Origin: JALORV01 sp963703945
GTDB lineage: Bacteria; Pseudomonadota; Gammaproteobacteria; Burkholderiales; Burkholderiaceae_F
Assembly: GCA_963703945.1 (NCBI GenBank)
Contig: CAVPGM010000025.1
Location: 1 to 64,000, forward strand
DNA: 64,000 bases
Direction: 5' to 3'
Part shown: positions 1 to 8,019 of the stretch, piece by piece
Layout: each line of letters opens with the position of its first letter
How positions within the stretch are numbered: the stretch's first letter is position 1
Program-made: the position numbers and the translations under genes
Notes under the pieces: generated by a model
The model's database searches: none
What the model was told of the DNA's origin: nothing
Seen by the model: the letters and a program-made list of their open reading frames with translations, nothing else

Positions 1-1667
1 GGGAACTCGCGCAGGCTGGCGATGCTCAAGCGCAACGCGGTCGCCAGATTGCCTTGCTCGCGCCCGTCGCGCATGTTGGCCGCCTGCAGCGCAAGCTTGG
101 CCGACAGCGCACGGCTCGCCTGCACATCGGACTCACGCCACTGCCACGCGGCCACACCGCTCAAGATCAAGAATACGGCCGCCGCCCCGAGCGCCGCCGC
201 GATCACCGCACGCTGACGCCGCGTGCGTATGAGCAGGGCAATCCGTTCCTGGTCGATCTTGTAGTGTTGCAGGGCCCGTTGCGCATCCTCGGCCTTGCGC
301 TTCTCTTCCGCCGCGCGCTCCTCGAGTTCGCGGCGCTCGTGCGCGCTCTGGCGCCGGTCTCGTTCTTCGCGCACTGCCCGGGTCAGGATGTCGTGCGTCA
401 GCTCGATGCGCGGTGTCCCGTAGTGCTGCTCGAGACGGAGGAGACGACGATCCTCGAGCGTCCGCAGCTCGTCCTCGGTCAACGAGCCATTCCGGATCGC
501 GTCTTCCTTGGGGAAGCTGTCGCGAAACCCGCGCTCCGTGATCAGCTCGGTCTCGATGAACTCGGCAACGCGATCCGGCAGGTCACGAATGCTTTCGCGG
601 TAGAAGTCCTCGATGATCGCTTCCTTGGCCCCCTCCAGGAGTTTGTCGTCGAACGGACGGAACGCCTTGCCGCCGCCCGTTTCTTGCAGCCATCTTTGAT
701 AGAGGCCCGCGCAAAACAGGCTCAGCAGCGCCGGCTCGATCGTCGGCGCCGTGTCGCTCATGGTGTTGTAGAGAAGCTGCGTCTCCTTTTCCGTCAGCTG
801 GCGCACCGGCGTTATCGCGTGCCGCAGTGATGCGGCCGATACGTGGTTGACAATCTTCCACGCCAGTTCTTTGCTCACGAGTTCCTGCGCGCCTCCGGCT
901 CCATCGCGCGGAGCGGACTCGTACACCGCGACAAAGGCCTGCTGTCGGCGCATCGGCAACAGTCGCATGCGGTTGCCGCCCAGCGACGCGATGGAGCGCC
1001 GCCAGCCTTCGAGGTGCGGCAGGAAATCCTCGCGCAGGCTCACGAGGATCCGGTACGTCCACGCGCGCACGTCGAGCCGCTCGCCCAGTTCCGGGTTGTC
1101 CTCGATCCCTGCGGCGAGCCCGCGCGGAATTCCGTTTTCGGCAAGGTTGCCGAAGTCGCTGCGAAACTCGGCGACTGCGGCCGGATTGCTCTCGCCGTGC
1201 GTGAAGATCTCCTCAAACTGATCAAGGACGAAGACGGGCGTGAGCAGGTGGTTCGACCTGCTCCACAGCTCGAGATCGCGCCGGTGCAGGTACTGCCACA
1301 ACCCTTCGCCATCCTCCATCGGCGGGGCATCGACATCGTGCAGACGCAGCTCTTCGACGAGCGCCTGACGCATCTGGTCAACCAGTGGCATGCGGTCGCT
1401 GCGGAGCTCGAGTCGTACGTACACGGGCAGCAGGTGCTGCGCCCGCATGCGCGGGAACAGTCCGGCCAGGATCAGCGAAGACTTGCCCAGCCCGGATTTG
1501 CCGAACAGAACCGTCAGGCGCGCGTTCGCGACCCGCCGCAGCAGTTCTTCGATCTCCTCATCCCTGCCCTTGAAGGAAGCCTGCGCGGCCTCGGTGTAGG
1601 TGGCGAGCCCCGGCCACGGATTCGCGGTCGGGCTCACGACGGCGGCAGTCTCGGGAAGTTCGAGCAT
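1..1667 (-). CDS. nSTAND-family NTPase, C-terminus outside window
   Basis: The minus-strand frame is open from an ATG at 1667 to the left edge (about 555 codons), so the C-terminus is missing. Residues 17-42 carry the PWPGL...FKGRDEEIEEL signature that opens nSTAND1 domains. A Walker A (GKSGLGKSS, residues 56-64) and a Walker B (VFVLDQFEE, about residue 135) follow, so ATP binding is expected. Near residue 480-500 there is a charged coiled-coil stretch and then a single hydrophobic helix (AAALGAAVFLILSGVAAW). The last visible residues (ALRLSIASLREF) look like the lead-in to C-terminal repeats (WD40/TPR) typical of this class; the repeats themselves are not in view. It starts 12 bp after the SIR2/TIR gene, so the two are one operon. 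In known STAND defence proteins the repeats sense a phage cue and the NTPase oligomerises; that role here is inferred. Confidence 0.85.
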   Translation of the reverse strand, partial: MLELPETAAVVSPTANPWPGLATYTEAAQASFKGRDEEIEELLRRVANARLTVLFGKSGLGKSSLILAGLFPRMRAQHLLPVYVRLELRSDRMPLVDQMRQALVEELRLHDVDAPPMEDGEGLWQYLHRRDLELWSRSNHLLTPVFVLDQFEEIFTHGESNPAAVAEFRSDFGNLAENGIPRGLAAGIEDNPELGERLDVRAWTYRILVSLREDFLPHLEGWRRSIASLGGNRMRLLPMRRQQAFVAVYESAPRDGAGGAQELVSKELAWKIVNHVSAASLRHAITPVRQLTEKETQLLYNTMSDTAPTIEPALLSLFCAGLYQRWLQETGGGKAFRPFDDKLLEGAKEAIIEDFYRESIRDLPDRVAEFIETELITERGFRDSFPKEDAIRNGSLTEDELRTLEDRRLLRLEQHYGTPRIELTHDILTRAVREERDRRQSAHERRELEERAAEEKRKAEDAQRALQHYKIDQERIALLIRTRRQRAVIAAALGAAAVFLILSGVAAWQWRESDVQASRALSAKLALQAANMRDGREQGNLATALRLSIASLREF

Positions 1668-1679
1668 GGTCCGGCGGCT

Positions 1680-3089
1680 TCAGCGCCGCATCTCGCGGAT
1701 CTGCTCCTTGAAGATATCAAGGAGCGCCGCACCGGGTTGCCCGTCCGGCGCATGAGCGACGTGAACATCGCGGAAGGACTCCTCGATCTTTTGATAGCGA
1801 CTCAGGTTGCCGTCGAAGTTCTGGTCGATCACCACCGGCACGAGAAAGCCGCTTCTTTGGCCTGGCGGAAACCGGATTGCACGCTCGGCTGCGACGTGCC
1901 ACTCCTCAAAGACAAAGCCCTCCTTCCTGCTTTCGGTCTGCTGGGAAATCAGCGGAACGAACAGGCGGACCCTGCGCTTGATACCGCCCAGGATCTCGTC
2001 CCTCCAGAGATCGCCGGGTTTGAGGCGGCGCTCGTCGAGCCAGACGTCGCCTCCCATGCTGGTAATCGCGTCGCACAGCGCTCGCGCGGCTTGAATGTCC
2101 TCGCGCACATAGCTGATGAAGATGCTGCCCTTCTTCGTATCGTCGACCGAGTACGTGCCCGACTGCGTCTCGGTGGCCTCACCGGGTCCCGGTGCGACCT
2201 GCTCCGGATGACGCGCCTGCCAGCGTTGCATCAGTTCACCCGCGAAATTGACCGCGCTGGTCTCGAACACCCGGGTGCGGCGGGCAAACAGGCGCAGGAA
2301 CTCCGCCAGGTGCGATTGCGCGCCGACGCTGTTGCCGATGACGAAGACCTTGCGATCCGACCCCATCGACAACCGGTTGGAACTGGCCATGCGCATGATG
2401 AACCGGCTGACCCAGTCGGAAAAATGAACGCCGATCAGCAGGAGATTCCTCTTCCGCATCTCATCGGCCAACCACGACTCCGGCGAAAGCGCCGACAGCG
2501 AGACCAGTGCATGCACGAACTCCAGTAGGTCCTCGTCGTGGATGGCATAGTTCGGCGAGGCGGACACCTTGCCGAACAGGGAGAACACCATCGGCTGGCT
2601 CGGCGCAGGCCGGCGTGCGAACTGTTCGGCCTCTTCACGCGAGCGGTTGGGCGAGAAGTGCAGGTGCGCGGTGGTCGGTCGGCCACGAAAGCGCACCTCG
2701 TCGAGTGCGCGCACCATGTAGCTGTCGAACGTGGTCGTTACGAACCAGTCCAGTTGCCTGATCCGTGCCAGCTGCAACAGCGCTGGCGGAATCGCGACGT
2801 CCGAGGCTTTCGAGAGGATGTCCCAAATGGGGCGATACAACGCAGCGACGTCGCGTTGATCGCCGGCCAGATAGGCGCGGACGATGTCCTCCAGTTCGCC
2901 AAAAGGCGTGGTCGGCGCGGGAAGCTTGTAGCGCTGGGCCAGACAGTCGGCGACGTACCGATAAAGGTGCGTGTTCGCGCCGTTGACCTGGATCTGCAGC
3001 AGCTCCGGCCCAAGCACAGGGACAAGCGAGTCTTCCTCGATAAAGGCGAGGATGTCGTCCCAGCAATCTTCGTCGACTACGGAAGCCAC
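1680..3089 (-). CDS. SIR2-like/TIR fusion protein (candidate defence effector)
   Basis: 469 aa from a GTG at 3089, with a GGAG 8 nt upstream. Residues 1 to about 290 resemble a SIR2-like fold of defence proteins (LVPVLGPELL near residue 22; WFVTTTFDSYMVRAL; a LLLIGVHFSDW segment). The C-terminal 150 residues are a TIR domain: GSIFISYVRED, then GGDVWLDERRLKPGD, then a glutamate-bearing FVFEEWHVAAE helix where bacterial TIR NADases keep their catalytic Glu. The SIR2 part lacks the usual TTN(Y/F)D asparagine (TTTFD here) and the LHG histidine (LFG here), so NAD hydrolysis, if any, probably comes from the TIR domain. No signal peptide or membrane segment. It precedes the nSTAND NTPase by 12 bp. 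Abortive NAD+ depletion triggered through the NTPase is the likely scheme; this is inference. Confidence 0.85.
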   Translation of the reverse strand: MASVVDEDCWDDILAFIEEDSLVPVLGPELLQIQVNGANTHLYRYVADCLAQRYKLPAPTTPFGELEDIVRAYLAGDQRDVAALYRPIWDILSKASDVAIPPALLQLARIRQLDWFVTTTFDSYMVRALDEVRFRGRPTTAHLHFSPNRSREEAEQFARRPAPSQPMVFSLFGKVSASPNYAIHDEDLLEFVHALVSLSALSPESWLADEMRKRNLLLIGVHFSDWVSRFIMRMASSNRLSMGSDRKVFVIGNSVGAQSHLAEFLRLFARRTRVFETSAVNFAGELMQRWQARHPEQVAPGPGEATETQSGTYSVDDTKKGSIFISYVREDIQAARALCDAITSMGGDVWLDERRLKPGDLWRDEILGGIKRRVRLFVPLISQQTESRKEGFVFEEWHVAAERAIRFPPGQRSGFLVPVVIDQNFDGNLSRYQKIEESFRDVHVAHAPDGQPGAALLDIFKEQIREMRR

Positions 3090-3149
3090 CGCACGACTCC
3101 AACGGTCAGATTGGGATTAGCCAGTCCGCCCAAAACCATGTGCGGTTCA

Positions 3150-3178
3150 AAGTTAGTCGTCGCTCAGTCAACAATCAA
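3150..3178 (-). promoter_or_regulatory. Possible sigma-70 promoter of the SIR2/TIR operon
   Basis: On the minus strand TTGATT (3178-3173) and TAACTT (3155-3150) are spaced by 17 bp, about 60 nt before the GTG at 3089. The match is moderate and no operator is obvious. Confidence 0.3.
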
Positions 3179-3447
3179 GGGTTCCGCACGTGAATATGCA
3201 GGTCAACCCTGCACGAGGAACTTCCGGGCATGAGTGTGGCCTGTGCCTGTCCTGACTCGCAACGACGTGACGAGCTGACCGACGGAGACCTTGCGGACCA
3301 TCTGCGCGTGGTTGCGGGTAAAGGCAGTCGCTGTGCCGTTCGGGAGATGTCACGTTCCGCTACGGCGGCGTAGACCGAACGCGGCGCCCGGCGCCGAGAA
3401 CAGCTCGAACATGGCGCGGCTGTCGCGAAACCGGGATGGCGGTAATC

Positions 3448-3476
3448 TTGACACTGCATCGCCGGTGCATTTTCAT
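3448..3476 (+). promoter_or_regulatory. Possible sigma-70 promoter of the sulfite dehydrogenase genes
   Basis: A perfect TTGACA (3448-3453), 17-bp spacer, then TTTCAT (3471-3476, 4/6 to consensus), with an expected start near 3484 and the sorA-like ATG at 3534. The rest of the 3090-3533 intergenic region holds no credible gene on either strand. Confidence 0.4.
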
Positions 3477-3533
3477 CGCGGTCCAACCCTTGGATGCAAC
3501 GGGGATCACCTCACACCCTCTCCTGGAGTAAGC

Positions 3534-4766
3534 ATGAAACGAAGGACCTTTCTCACGGCCACCGGCGGCGCGTTGTCGGCCGGCGCCATCACCTCGCTCG
3601 TGCCGGCGGCTGCTCGAGGTGCGACCGCTTTTTGGCAACCGGACGAGCTCGCAGACGGAACCGTGGCGTCGAGCCTGCTTGATGCCCTGCCAGGGAAGGT
3701 GCCTCTGATCAAACGGAGTTTTCGTCCTCCAAACTACGAGACGCCGATCGAATACTTCCGCACCGAGTTCACACCCAACAACGCGTTCTTCGTGCGATGG
3801 CACCTTTCGGCCATTCCCGAGGTCAATGTCCGCGCGTGGCGACTCAAAGTCGGTGGCGACGCCGCCGGCAAGGAGAATGTCTACGACATGGCAACGCTGC
3901 GACGCGACTTCGAGCAGGTCGAGATTGCGGCGGTGTGCCTGTGTTCCGGCAATCGGCGCGGCATGTTCCAGCCGCATGTTCCCGGCGTCGAGTGGGGCAT
4001 CGGCGCGATGGGCAACGCCCGATGGAAGGGTGTGCGGCTGCGCGATGTGCTGAACAAGGCAGGCATCAATCCCAAGGCCAAGGAGGTGGCGTTCAATGGT
4101 TCCGACAGCGGTGCCATTGCGGCGACACCGGACTTCATCAAGAGCATCCCCGTCGACAGGGCACTCGATGAGAACACGCTCATTGCCTTCGAAATGAATG
4201 GCAAGCCGTTGCCGCACATGAACGGCTTCCCGGCGCGGCTGGTTGTTCCGGGATGGACCGGCACATACTGGGTCAAGCAGCTCACCGATATCCAGGTGAA
4301 GTCGGAGCCGCAGGGCGGCTTCTGGATGAACCCTGCATACCGGCTTCCGGCGGGGCGCTTTCCGGCGGCCGACCGATTCCCCACCCAGGAAACCGCGGCG
4401 AACGTGCCGATCACTGACATCGTCGTGAGTTCGCTCGTCACTTCGATCAGGGACGGGGAACGGCACCGTAAGGGGCAGGTCGTCGACGTTTCGGGAATCG
4501 CATGGGATGGTGGCCGCGGCATCCGCGACGTGCAGGTGTCCACTGATGCGGGTCGCTCATGGCAGCCGGCGCAGCTGGGCCGGGACTACGGGCGCTTCTC
4601 GTTCCGGCAGTTCAGCTACCGTTTCCGGCCTGAGAAGGACGGCGTGTACCTGATCATGGTGCGCGCCGCCAATAATCGCGGCGATGCACAGACGCTGGAG
4701 CTCGTACACAACCCGGCGGGCTACCACCACAACGTGGTGCAGCGGCTGATGATTGAAGTCGTGTGA
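3534..4766 (+). CDS. sorA: Molybdenum sulfite dehydrogenase, SorA-like, Tat-exported
   Basis: 410 aa from the ATG at 3534 (CTGGAG 5 nt upstream; the longer upstream frame lacks a start with such a site). The N-terminus MKRRTFLTATGGALSAGA is a twin-arginine signal, so the enzyme is folded with cofactor before export to the periplasm. The sulfite oxidase molybdopterin domain is plain: the Mo-binding cysteine in CLCSGNRRG (about residue 140), then GVEWGIGAMGNARWKGVRLRDVL, and a C-terminal dimerisation domain (DVSGIAWDGGRGI, VQVSTDAGRSW). The reaction expected is sulfite + 2 ferricytochrome c to sulfate. A cytochrome c gene follows 14 bp later, as in sorAB. Other sulfite oxidase-fold enzymes are possible, but the cytochrome partner favours SorA. 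Confidence 0.88.
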   Translation: MKRRTFLTATGGALSAGAITSLVPAAARGATAFWQPDELADGTVASSLLDALPGKVPLIKRSFRPPNYETPIEYFRTEFTPNNAFFVRWHLSAIPEVNVRAWRLKVGGDAAGKENVYDMATLRRDFEQVEIAAVCLCSGNRRGMFQPHVPGVEWGIGAMGNARWKGVRLRDVLNKAGINPKAKEVAFNGSDSGAIAATPDFIKSIPVDRALDENTLIAFEMNGKPLPHMNGFPARLVVPGWTGTYWVKQLTDIQVKSEPQGGFWMNPAYRLPAGRFPAADRFPTQETAANVPITDIVVSSLVTSIRDGERHRKGQVVDVSGIAWDGGRGIRDVQVSTDAGRSWQPAQLGRDYGRFSFRQFSYRFRPEKDGVYLIMVRAANNRGDAQTLELVHNPAGYHHNVVQRLMIEVV

Positions 4767-4780
4767 GGGCAGACAAATCC

Positions 4781-5065
4781 ATGAGCAAATTCCTGCTGGT
4801 TATCGCTTCATTCATCGCTGCCGCCACCGCGCTTGCGGCCGAGGACAAGTTCAAGCTGAAGCAGGCTCCGGGTGTGGCGCAGGTGCAGGCCAATTGCGTC
4901 GCGTGTCACAGCCTTGATTACATCGAGTTGAACTCCCGCTTTCTCGACCGCAAGGGATGGGAAGCCGAGGTCACGAAAATGATGAAGGCATTCGGCGCAC
5001 CGGTGAAGGCGGAGGACGTTCCGGTGATCGTGGATTACCTGACGAAGGAATACGGGAAGCCCTGA
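4781..5065 (+). CDS. sorB: Monohaem cytochrome c, SorB-like
   Basis: 94 aa from ATG 4781, chosen over a GTG at 4763 because the signal peptide (MSKFLLVIASFIAAATALA) then begins at residue 1. A single haem-binding motif CVACH lies near residue 44, and the rest is a short class I cytochrome fold ending VIVDYLTKEYGKP. It begins 14 bp after the sulfite dehydrogenase and probably accepts its electrons in the periplasm, passing them toward cytochrome oxidase. The size is close to known SorB subunits. Confidence 0.85.
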   Translation: MSKFLLVIASFIAAATALAAEDKFKLKQAPGVAQVQANCVACHSLDYIELNSRFLDRKGWEAEVTKMMKAFGAPVKAEDVPVIVDYLTKEYGKP

Positions 5066-5090
5066 ACGCCACGTGCCTCGCAACGGGCTG

Positions 5091-5168
5091 TCACGCAGCG
5101 CTCTCGGCACGCGTGATCAGTCCCATTTTCTCGAGAAACGGCGGCCAGCGCGGATCTCCATGCAGGTT
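5091..5168 (-). pseudogene. C-terminal remnant of an HTH/TPR regulator paralogue
   Basis: Read on the minus strand, 5168-5091 encodes RNLHGDPRWPPFLEKMGLI followed by six residues and a TGA. This matches the end of the intact gene at 6029-7816 (LRNLHGDPRWRPFLEKMGLV) almost residue for residue, and the nucleotides of 5108-5168 and 6060-6120 are also very similar. The upstream part of the gene copy is absent; a different small gene begins at 5294. It is best read as the tail of a lost or rearranged second copy. Confidence 0.7.
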
Positions 5169-5293
5169 GCGCGGCGACGGCCGCGAATTCACTCATTTCA
5201 CCGGCGGCAGCTGAGACGGATTTCCCGTATTGAGGCACTTCGGGTGACCGAAGCCGCCGGCGCTGGTGCCGGTTCGGCACGATGTCGTAGACG

Positions 5294-5707
5294 TCATTCC
5301 CCGCGGTCGTACTCGGCGATCAGACCGACACGTTCGTGCATCTCACGAGCGACTAGCGCGGTCCAGCGCTGCTGTTGCGCTGGTGTGACCGACCATTGGG
5401 GGCCCGACATGGAAGGGCGGTAGCTCACCATCGCCAGTGCCATCAGCGCCGAAGGCGCGTGGCCTTCGTCCGCCAGCGCGGCGAAGCGGCCGTAGGCGGC
5501 GGAGTAGCGCTGCGTTGTAAGGGCATGCATGGCATCGTCGTACCCTCGCGTGGTGTCGGCGGCTGGGGTGCGAAGGTCCTGTGCACGGACCGAAGCAACG
5601 CCCAATGCATTCGCCGCCACAACGATCAGCGGCATGGCGATTCTCGTCGCGAGTGTCAGTAACGGCCGCGACGAGCTCTTCGCGGAGAGTGAGGCGGGTT
5701 GGTTCAC
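5294..5707 (-). CDS. Small exported protein with a TPR/Sel1-like helix pair
   Basis: 137 aa from a GTG at 5707, preferred over an ATG at 5755 because AAAGGA sits 6 nt upstream of the GTG. An N-terminal hydrophobic stretch ending in VASVRAQD looks like a signal peptide or anchor. The middle (YDDAMHALTTQRYSAAYGRFAALADEGHAPSA, discontinuous motif) resembles one TPR/Sel1 repeat, where a helix pair grips another protein. No enzyme motif. It lies between the two copies of the TPR regulator (one a remnant) on the same strand, so it may belong to their module. Family not recognised with certainty. Confidence 0.55.
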   Translation of the reverse strand: MNQPASLSAKSSSRPLLTLATRIAMPLIVVAANALGVASVRAQDLRTPAADTTRGYDDAMHALTTQRYSAAYGRFAALADEGHAPSALMALAMVSYRPSMSGPQWSVTPAQQQRWTALVAREMHERVGLIAEYDRGE

Positions 5708-5857
5708 GTGAGGTCCTTTCGTAACGATGGCTGTCGACCGAAGCGTCGACCGCATGGCGATTCCGCGGATGTCGACGCCAAGGCCGAATCAACAGTCGCC
5801 GCTGATGCCTTCGTTGTTGCGAAGGCGGGCGAACAGTAGGTGGCAGCGGTGGCTCGC

Positions 5858-5888
5858 GGGTGGCGGCTTTCGCCCCAAAAGTGACACA
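5858..5888 (+). repeat. Left arm of a 31-bp inverted repeat flanking the TPR regulator
   Basis: Positions 5858-5888 match the reverse complement of 7868-7898 at 26 of 31 bases, including an unbroken 17-bp core with CCCCAAAAGTGACACA. The right arm lies in the upstream region of the regulator gene, the left arm just beyond its 3' end. This could be a duplicated promoter/operator from the lost second copy. Confidence 0.65.
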
Positions 5889-6028
5889 GCGGCGCTCGGT
5901 CCGCGCCGCGCCGCGGGGCACGGGTCTTTCCGCTCGGTCGGTGGCGCGAGCGGGCCGGCTGCGATCGTGGACGCGCAGGCGGGGGCCCTCCACCACCTGT
6001 CAGCGTTCGTGCGCCGCCTTGCGGACCT

Positions 6029-7816
6029 TCACACAGACTGCGCGTGGCGCTCGACAAGCCCCATCTTCTCGAGAAACGGCCGCCAGCGCGGATCTCCGTG
6101 CAGGTTGCGCAGCAGCGGCCACGACTGCATCTGCGGCAAACCGGAGTCGCGCTGCCGGTAGGCGCGCTCCAGCCACTCGAAGGCGCGATCGGCGTCGCCG
6201 AGGTAGGCAAACGCTTCGGCAATCTGCAGGGCACCGTTGTCGGCGCAGCGGTTGATCAGTTGCTGCAGGGTCACCTCGGACTCGGCGCGCCGCCCGAGTC
6301 CGTGTTGTGCCAGGGCGACGCCCGACAGACGCAATGCCTCAATGCCTTCCTGCTGAAACGCCGTTAGTGCTTCTTCCGGCCGCCCCTGCTCGAGGCGCAG
6401 CGTGCCGAGCACCGCGTGCAGCAACCCGGCGCGTGGGTTAAGGGTGAAGGCCCGATCGAGTGCGGCGTCCGCCTCGTCCAGCAAGCTTGAGTTCAGGCAC
6501 CGTAGCGCCAGGTTGCCGTGGGCGATAAAGCTCAGCGGGTCCAGTGTGGTCGCGCGGCGGGCCCACGCCACAGCTTCTTCTTTGCGCTGCAGGCTGTCGG
6601 CAAGCACCGACGCGGCGATGACGTTGCTGCGGTCGCTGGCGCACAGATCCAGCGCGCGCTTGCAAGACGCAGCAGCGCCATGCATGTCCCATTCGTGGCA
6701 CATCTGTATCCAGCACAGTTCGGCATGCGCCTCTGCCAGCTCCGGCTCCAGCTCGAGCGCGTGCAAGACAGCGGCGCGGGCGAGCGCAAAGGTCTGCGTC
6801 ATCGGCGCCCAGCCATAGTCCGCCTGGTTCGAATACGCGCCCGCCAAGCCGGCCCACGCGAGTGCATAGCGGGGATCGATCTGCAGCGCTTGCCTGCAAT
6901 AGCCGATACCGGTGGCCGTGTCGTCGGGCGTGAGCCGGTTGATCAGGAATCGACCGAGCAGATACAGTTCGTGCGCCTCGGCGTTTTGGGTGCGGCCGCG
7001 CGTGGCCGCGGACACTTGCGCGCTTACCCGCGCGCTGGCCGCCGCGTCGGCCGGCTCCCCGAGCAGTGCGGAACGCAACTCCCGCACGACCGAGCGCGCG
7101 ATGTCGTCCTGCACCGCGAAGATGTCGTCCAGCTCGCGGTCGTAGGACTGCGACCACAAGTGCGCATCGCTCGCCGCCTGAACGAGCTGGGCGGTGATGC
7201 GCACGCGCCCGCCCGACTTGCGGACGCTGCCCTCGAGCACCGTCGAGACGTTCAGCTGGCGCGCAATCGTCGGGATGTCCACGTCCCCCTTTCCCTTGAA
7301 CGAAAAGGCGGACGTTCGCGAGGCGACCCGTAAGCCGGGAATCTTCGCGAGCACGTTCAGCAGTTCCTCGGCCAGTCCGTCGGCAAAGTGCTCATTCGCC
7401 GCCTCGTCGCTCAGGTTGACGAATGGCAGAACCGCAATCGAGGGCGTCGTCGGGTCGAAGGGAGCGACCATCGCGCGTCGCAGCGTATCGGGCGCCGCCG
7501 CCGCTGCAGCTGGTGCCTGGTGAATCGGCATCGTCAGCGCCGGCAGTGCCACTGTCGACAATTCGCCCAGCCGATCGATGCGCCGCTCGCCGCGCGCGAT
7601 CTCGACCAGGGCAGCCCGTTCTGCGGCGGGGACTTGCAGGCACGCCGCCAGCCGTTCGGCCAGCCGGTGGGACGGGCGCCGCTCGTCGCCTTCGACCTTG
7701 CGCAGCGCCGATACCGAGCAGTGAGCGCACTCGGCCAGTGCGGCATGCGTCAACCCGAGGGCCATACGGCGCCGGCGCAGCCACAGACCGAACGACAAGG
7801 TGCTGTCCACTTCCAT
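6029..7816 (-). CDS. HTH (XRE)-TolB/FlgO-like-TPR regulatory protein
   Basis: 595 aa from ATG 7816. An upstream extension to 7942 is open but would translate the inverted-repeat DNA, so the shorter start is preferred. Residues 1-60 are a helix-turn-helix of XRE type (LRRRRMALGLTHAALAECA, then SALRKVEGDERRPSH). Residues about 125-245 carry the SIAVLPFVNLSDEAANEHFADGL signature of the FlgO/TolB-like domain that bacterial adenylate-cyclase-like and winged-helix TPR regulators share; no cyclase catalytic domain is present. The remaining 330 residues are TPR repeats (for example IDPRYALAWAGLAGAYSN). It probably acts in the cytoplasm as a transcriptional regulator with a protein-binding C-terminus; its targets are unknown. 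Confidence 0.75.
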   Translation of the reverse strand: MEVDSTLSFGLWLRRRRMALGLTHAALAECAHCSVSALRKVEGDERRPSHRLAERLAACLQVPAAERAALVEIARGERRIDRLGELSTVALPALTMPIHQAPAAAAAAPDTLRRAMVAPFDPTTPSIAVLPFVNLSDEAANEHFADGLAEELLNVLAKIPGLRVASRTSAFSFKGKGDVDIPTIARQLNVSTVLEGSVRKSGGRVRITAQLVQAASDAHLWSQSYDRELDDIFAVQDDIARSVVRELRSALLGEPADAAASARVSAQVSAATRGRTQNAEAHELYLLGRFLINRLTPDDTATGIGYCRQALQIDPRYALAWAGLAGAYSNQADYGWAPMTQTFALARAAVLHALELEPELAEAHAELCWIQMCHEWDMHGAAASCKRALDLCASDRSNVIAASVLADSLQRKEEAVAWARRATTLDPLSFIAHGNLALRCLNSSLLDEADAALDRAFTLNPRAGLLHAVLGTLRLEQGRPEEALTAFQQEGIEALRLSGVALAQHGLGRRAESEVTLQQLINRCADNGALQIAEAFAYLGDADRAFEWLERAYRQRDSGLPQMQSWPLLRNLHGDPRWRPFLEKMGLVERHAQSV

Positions 7817-7867
7817 CTTCCGCCGCGAAGTCGGTCGCTGCTGTCGAGCGCGAACCTCGCACCCCAG

Positions 7868-7898
7868 TGTGTCACTTTTGGGGCAGGAACCGCCACCT
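7868..7898 (-). repeat. Right arm of the 31-bp inverted repeat, regulator upstream region
   Basis: Partner of 5858-5888. It lies 52-82 bp before the regulator ATG, where a promoter or autoregulatory operator is expected. Confidence 0.6.
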
Positions 7899-8019
7899 AC
7901 CGGCCGCCCCCACCGCCTAACTTTCGCCGGCGGTCGCAACAACGACCGCTCCAGGCGGCGGGGCGATGCTCGCCCAGTCCGCAGTTGCGATCAACCCGTT
8001 CCGACATAAGGGGGTGACC

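Noticed and set aside
843..2528. Plus-strand open frame of 561 codons
   Set aside because: Lies opposite the SIR2/TIR and nSTAND genes, has no domain signature and arises from GC-rich codon bias.
7817..7942. N-terminal extension of the TPR regulator
   Set aside because: It would translate the inverted-repeat DNA; the HTH begins just after ATG 7816.
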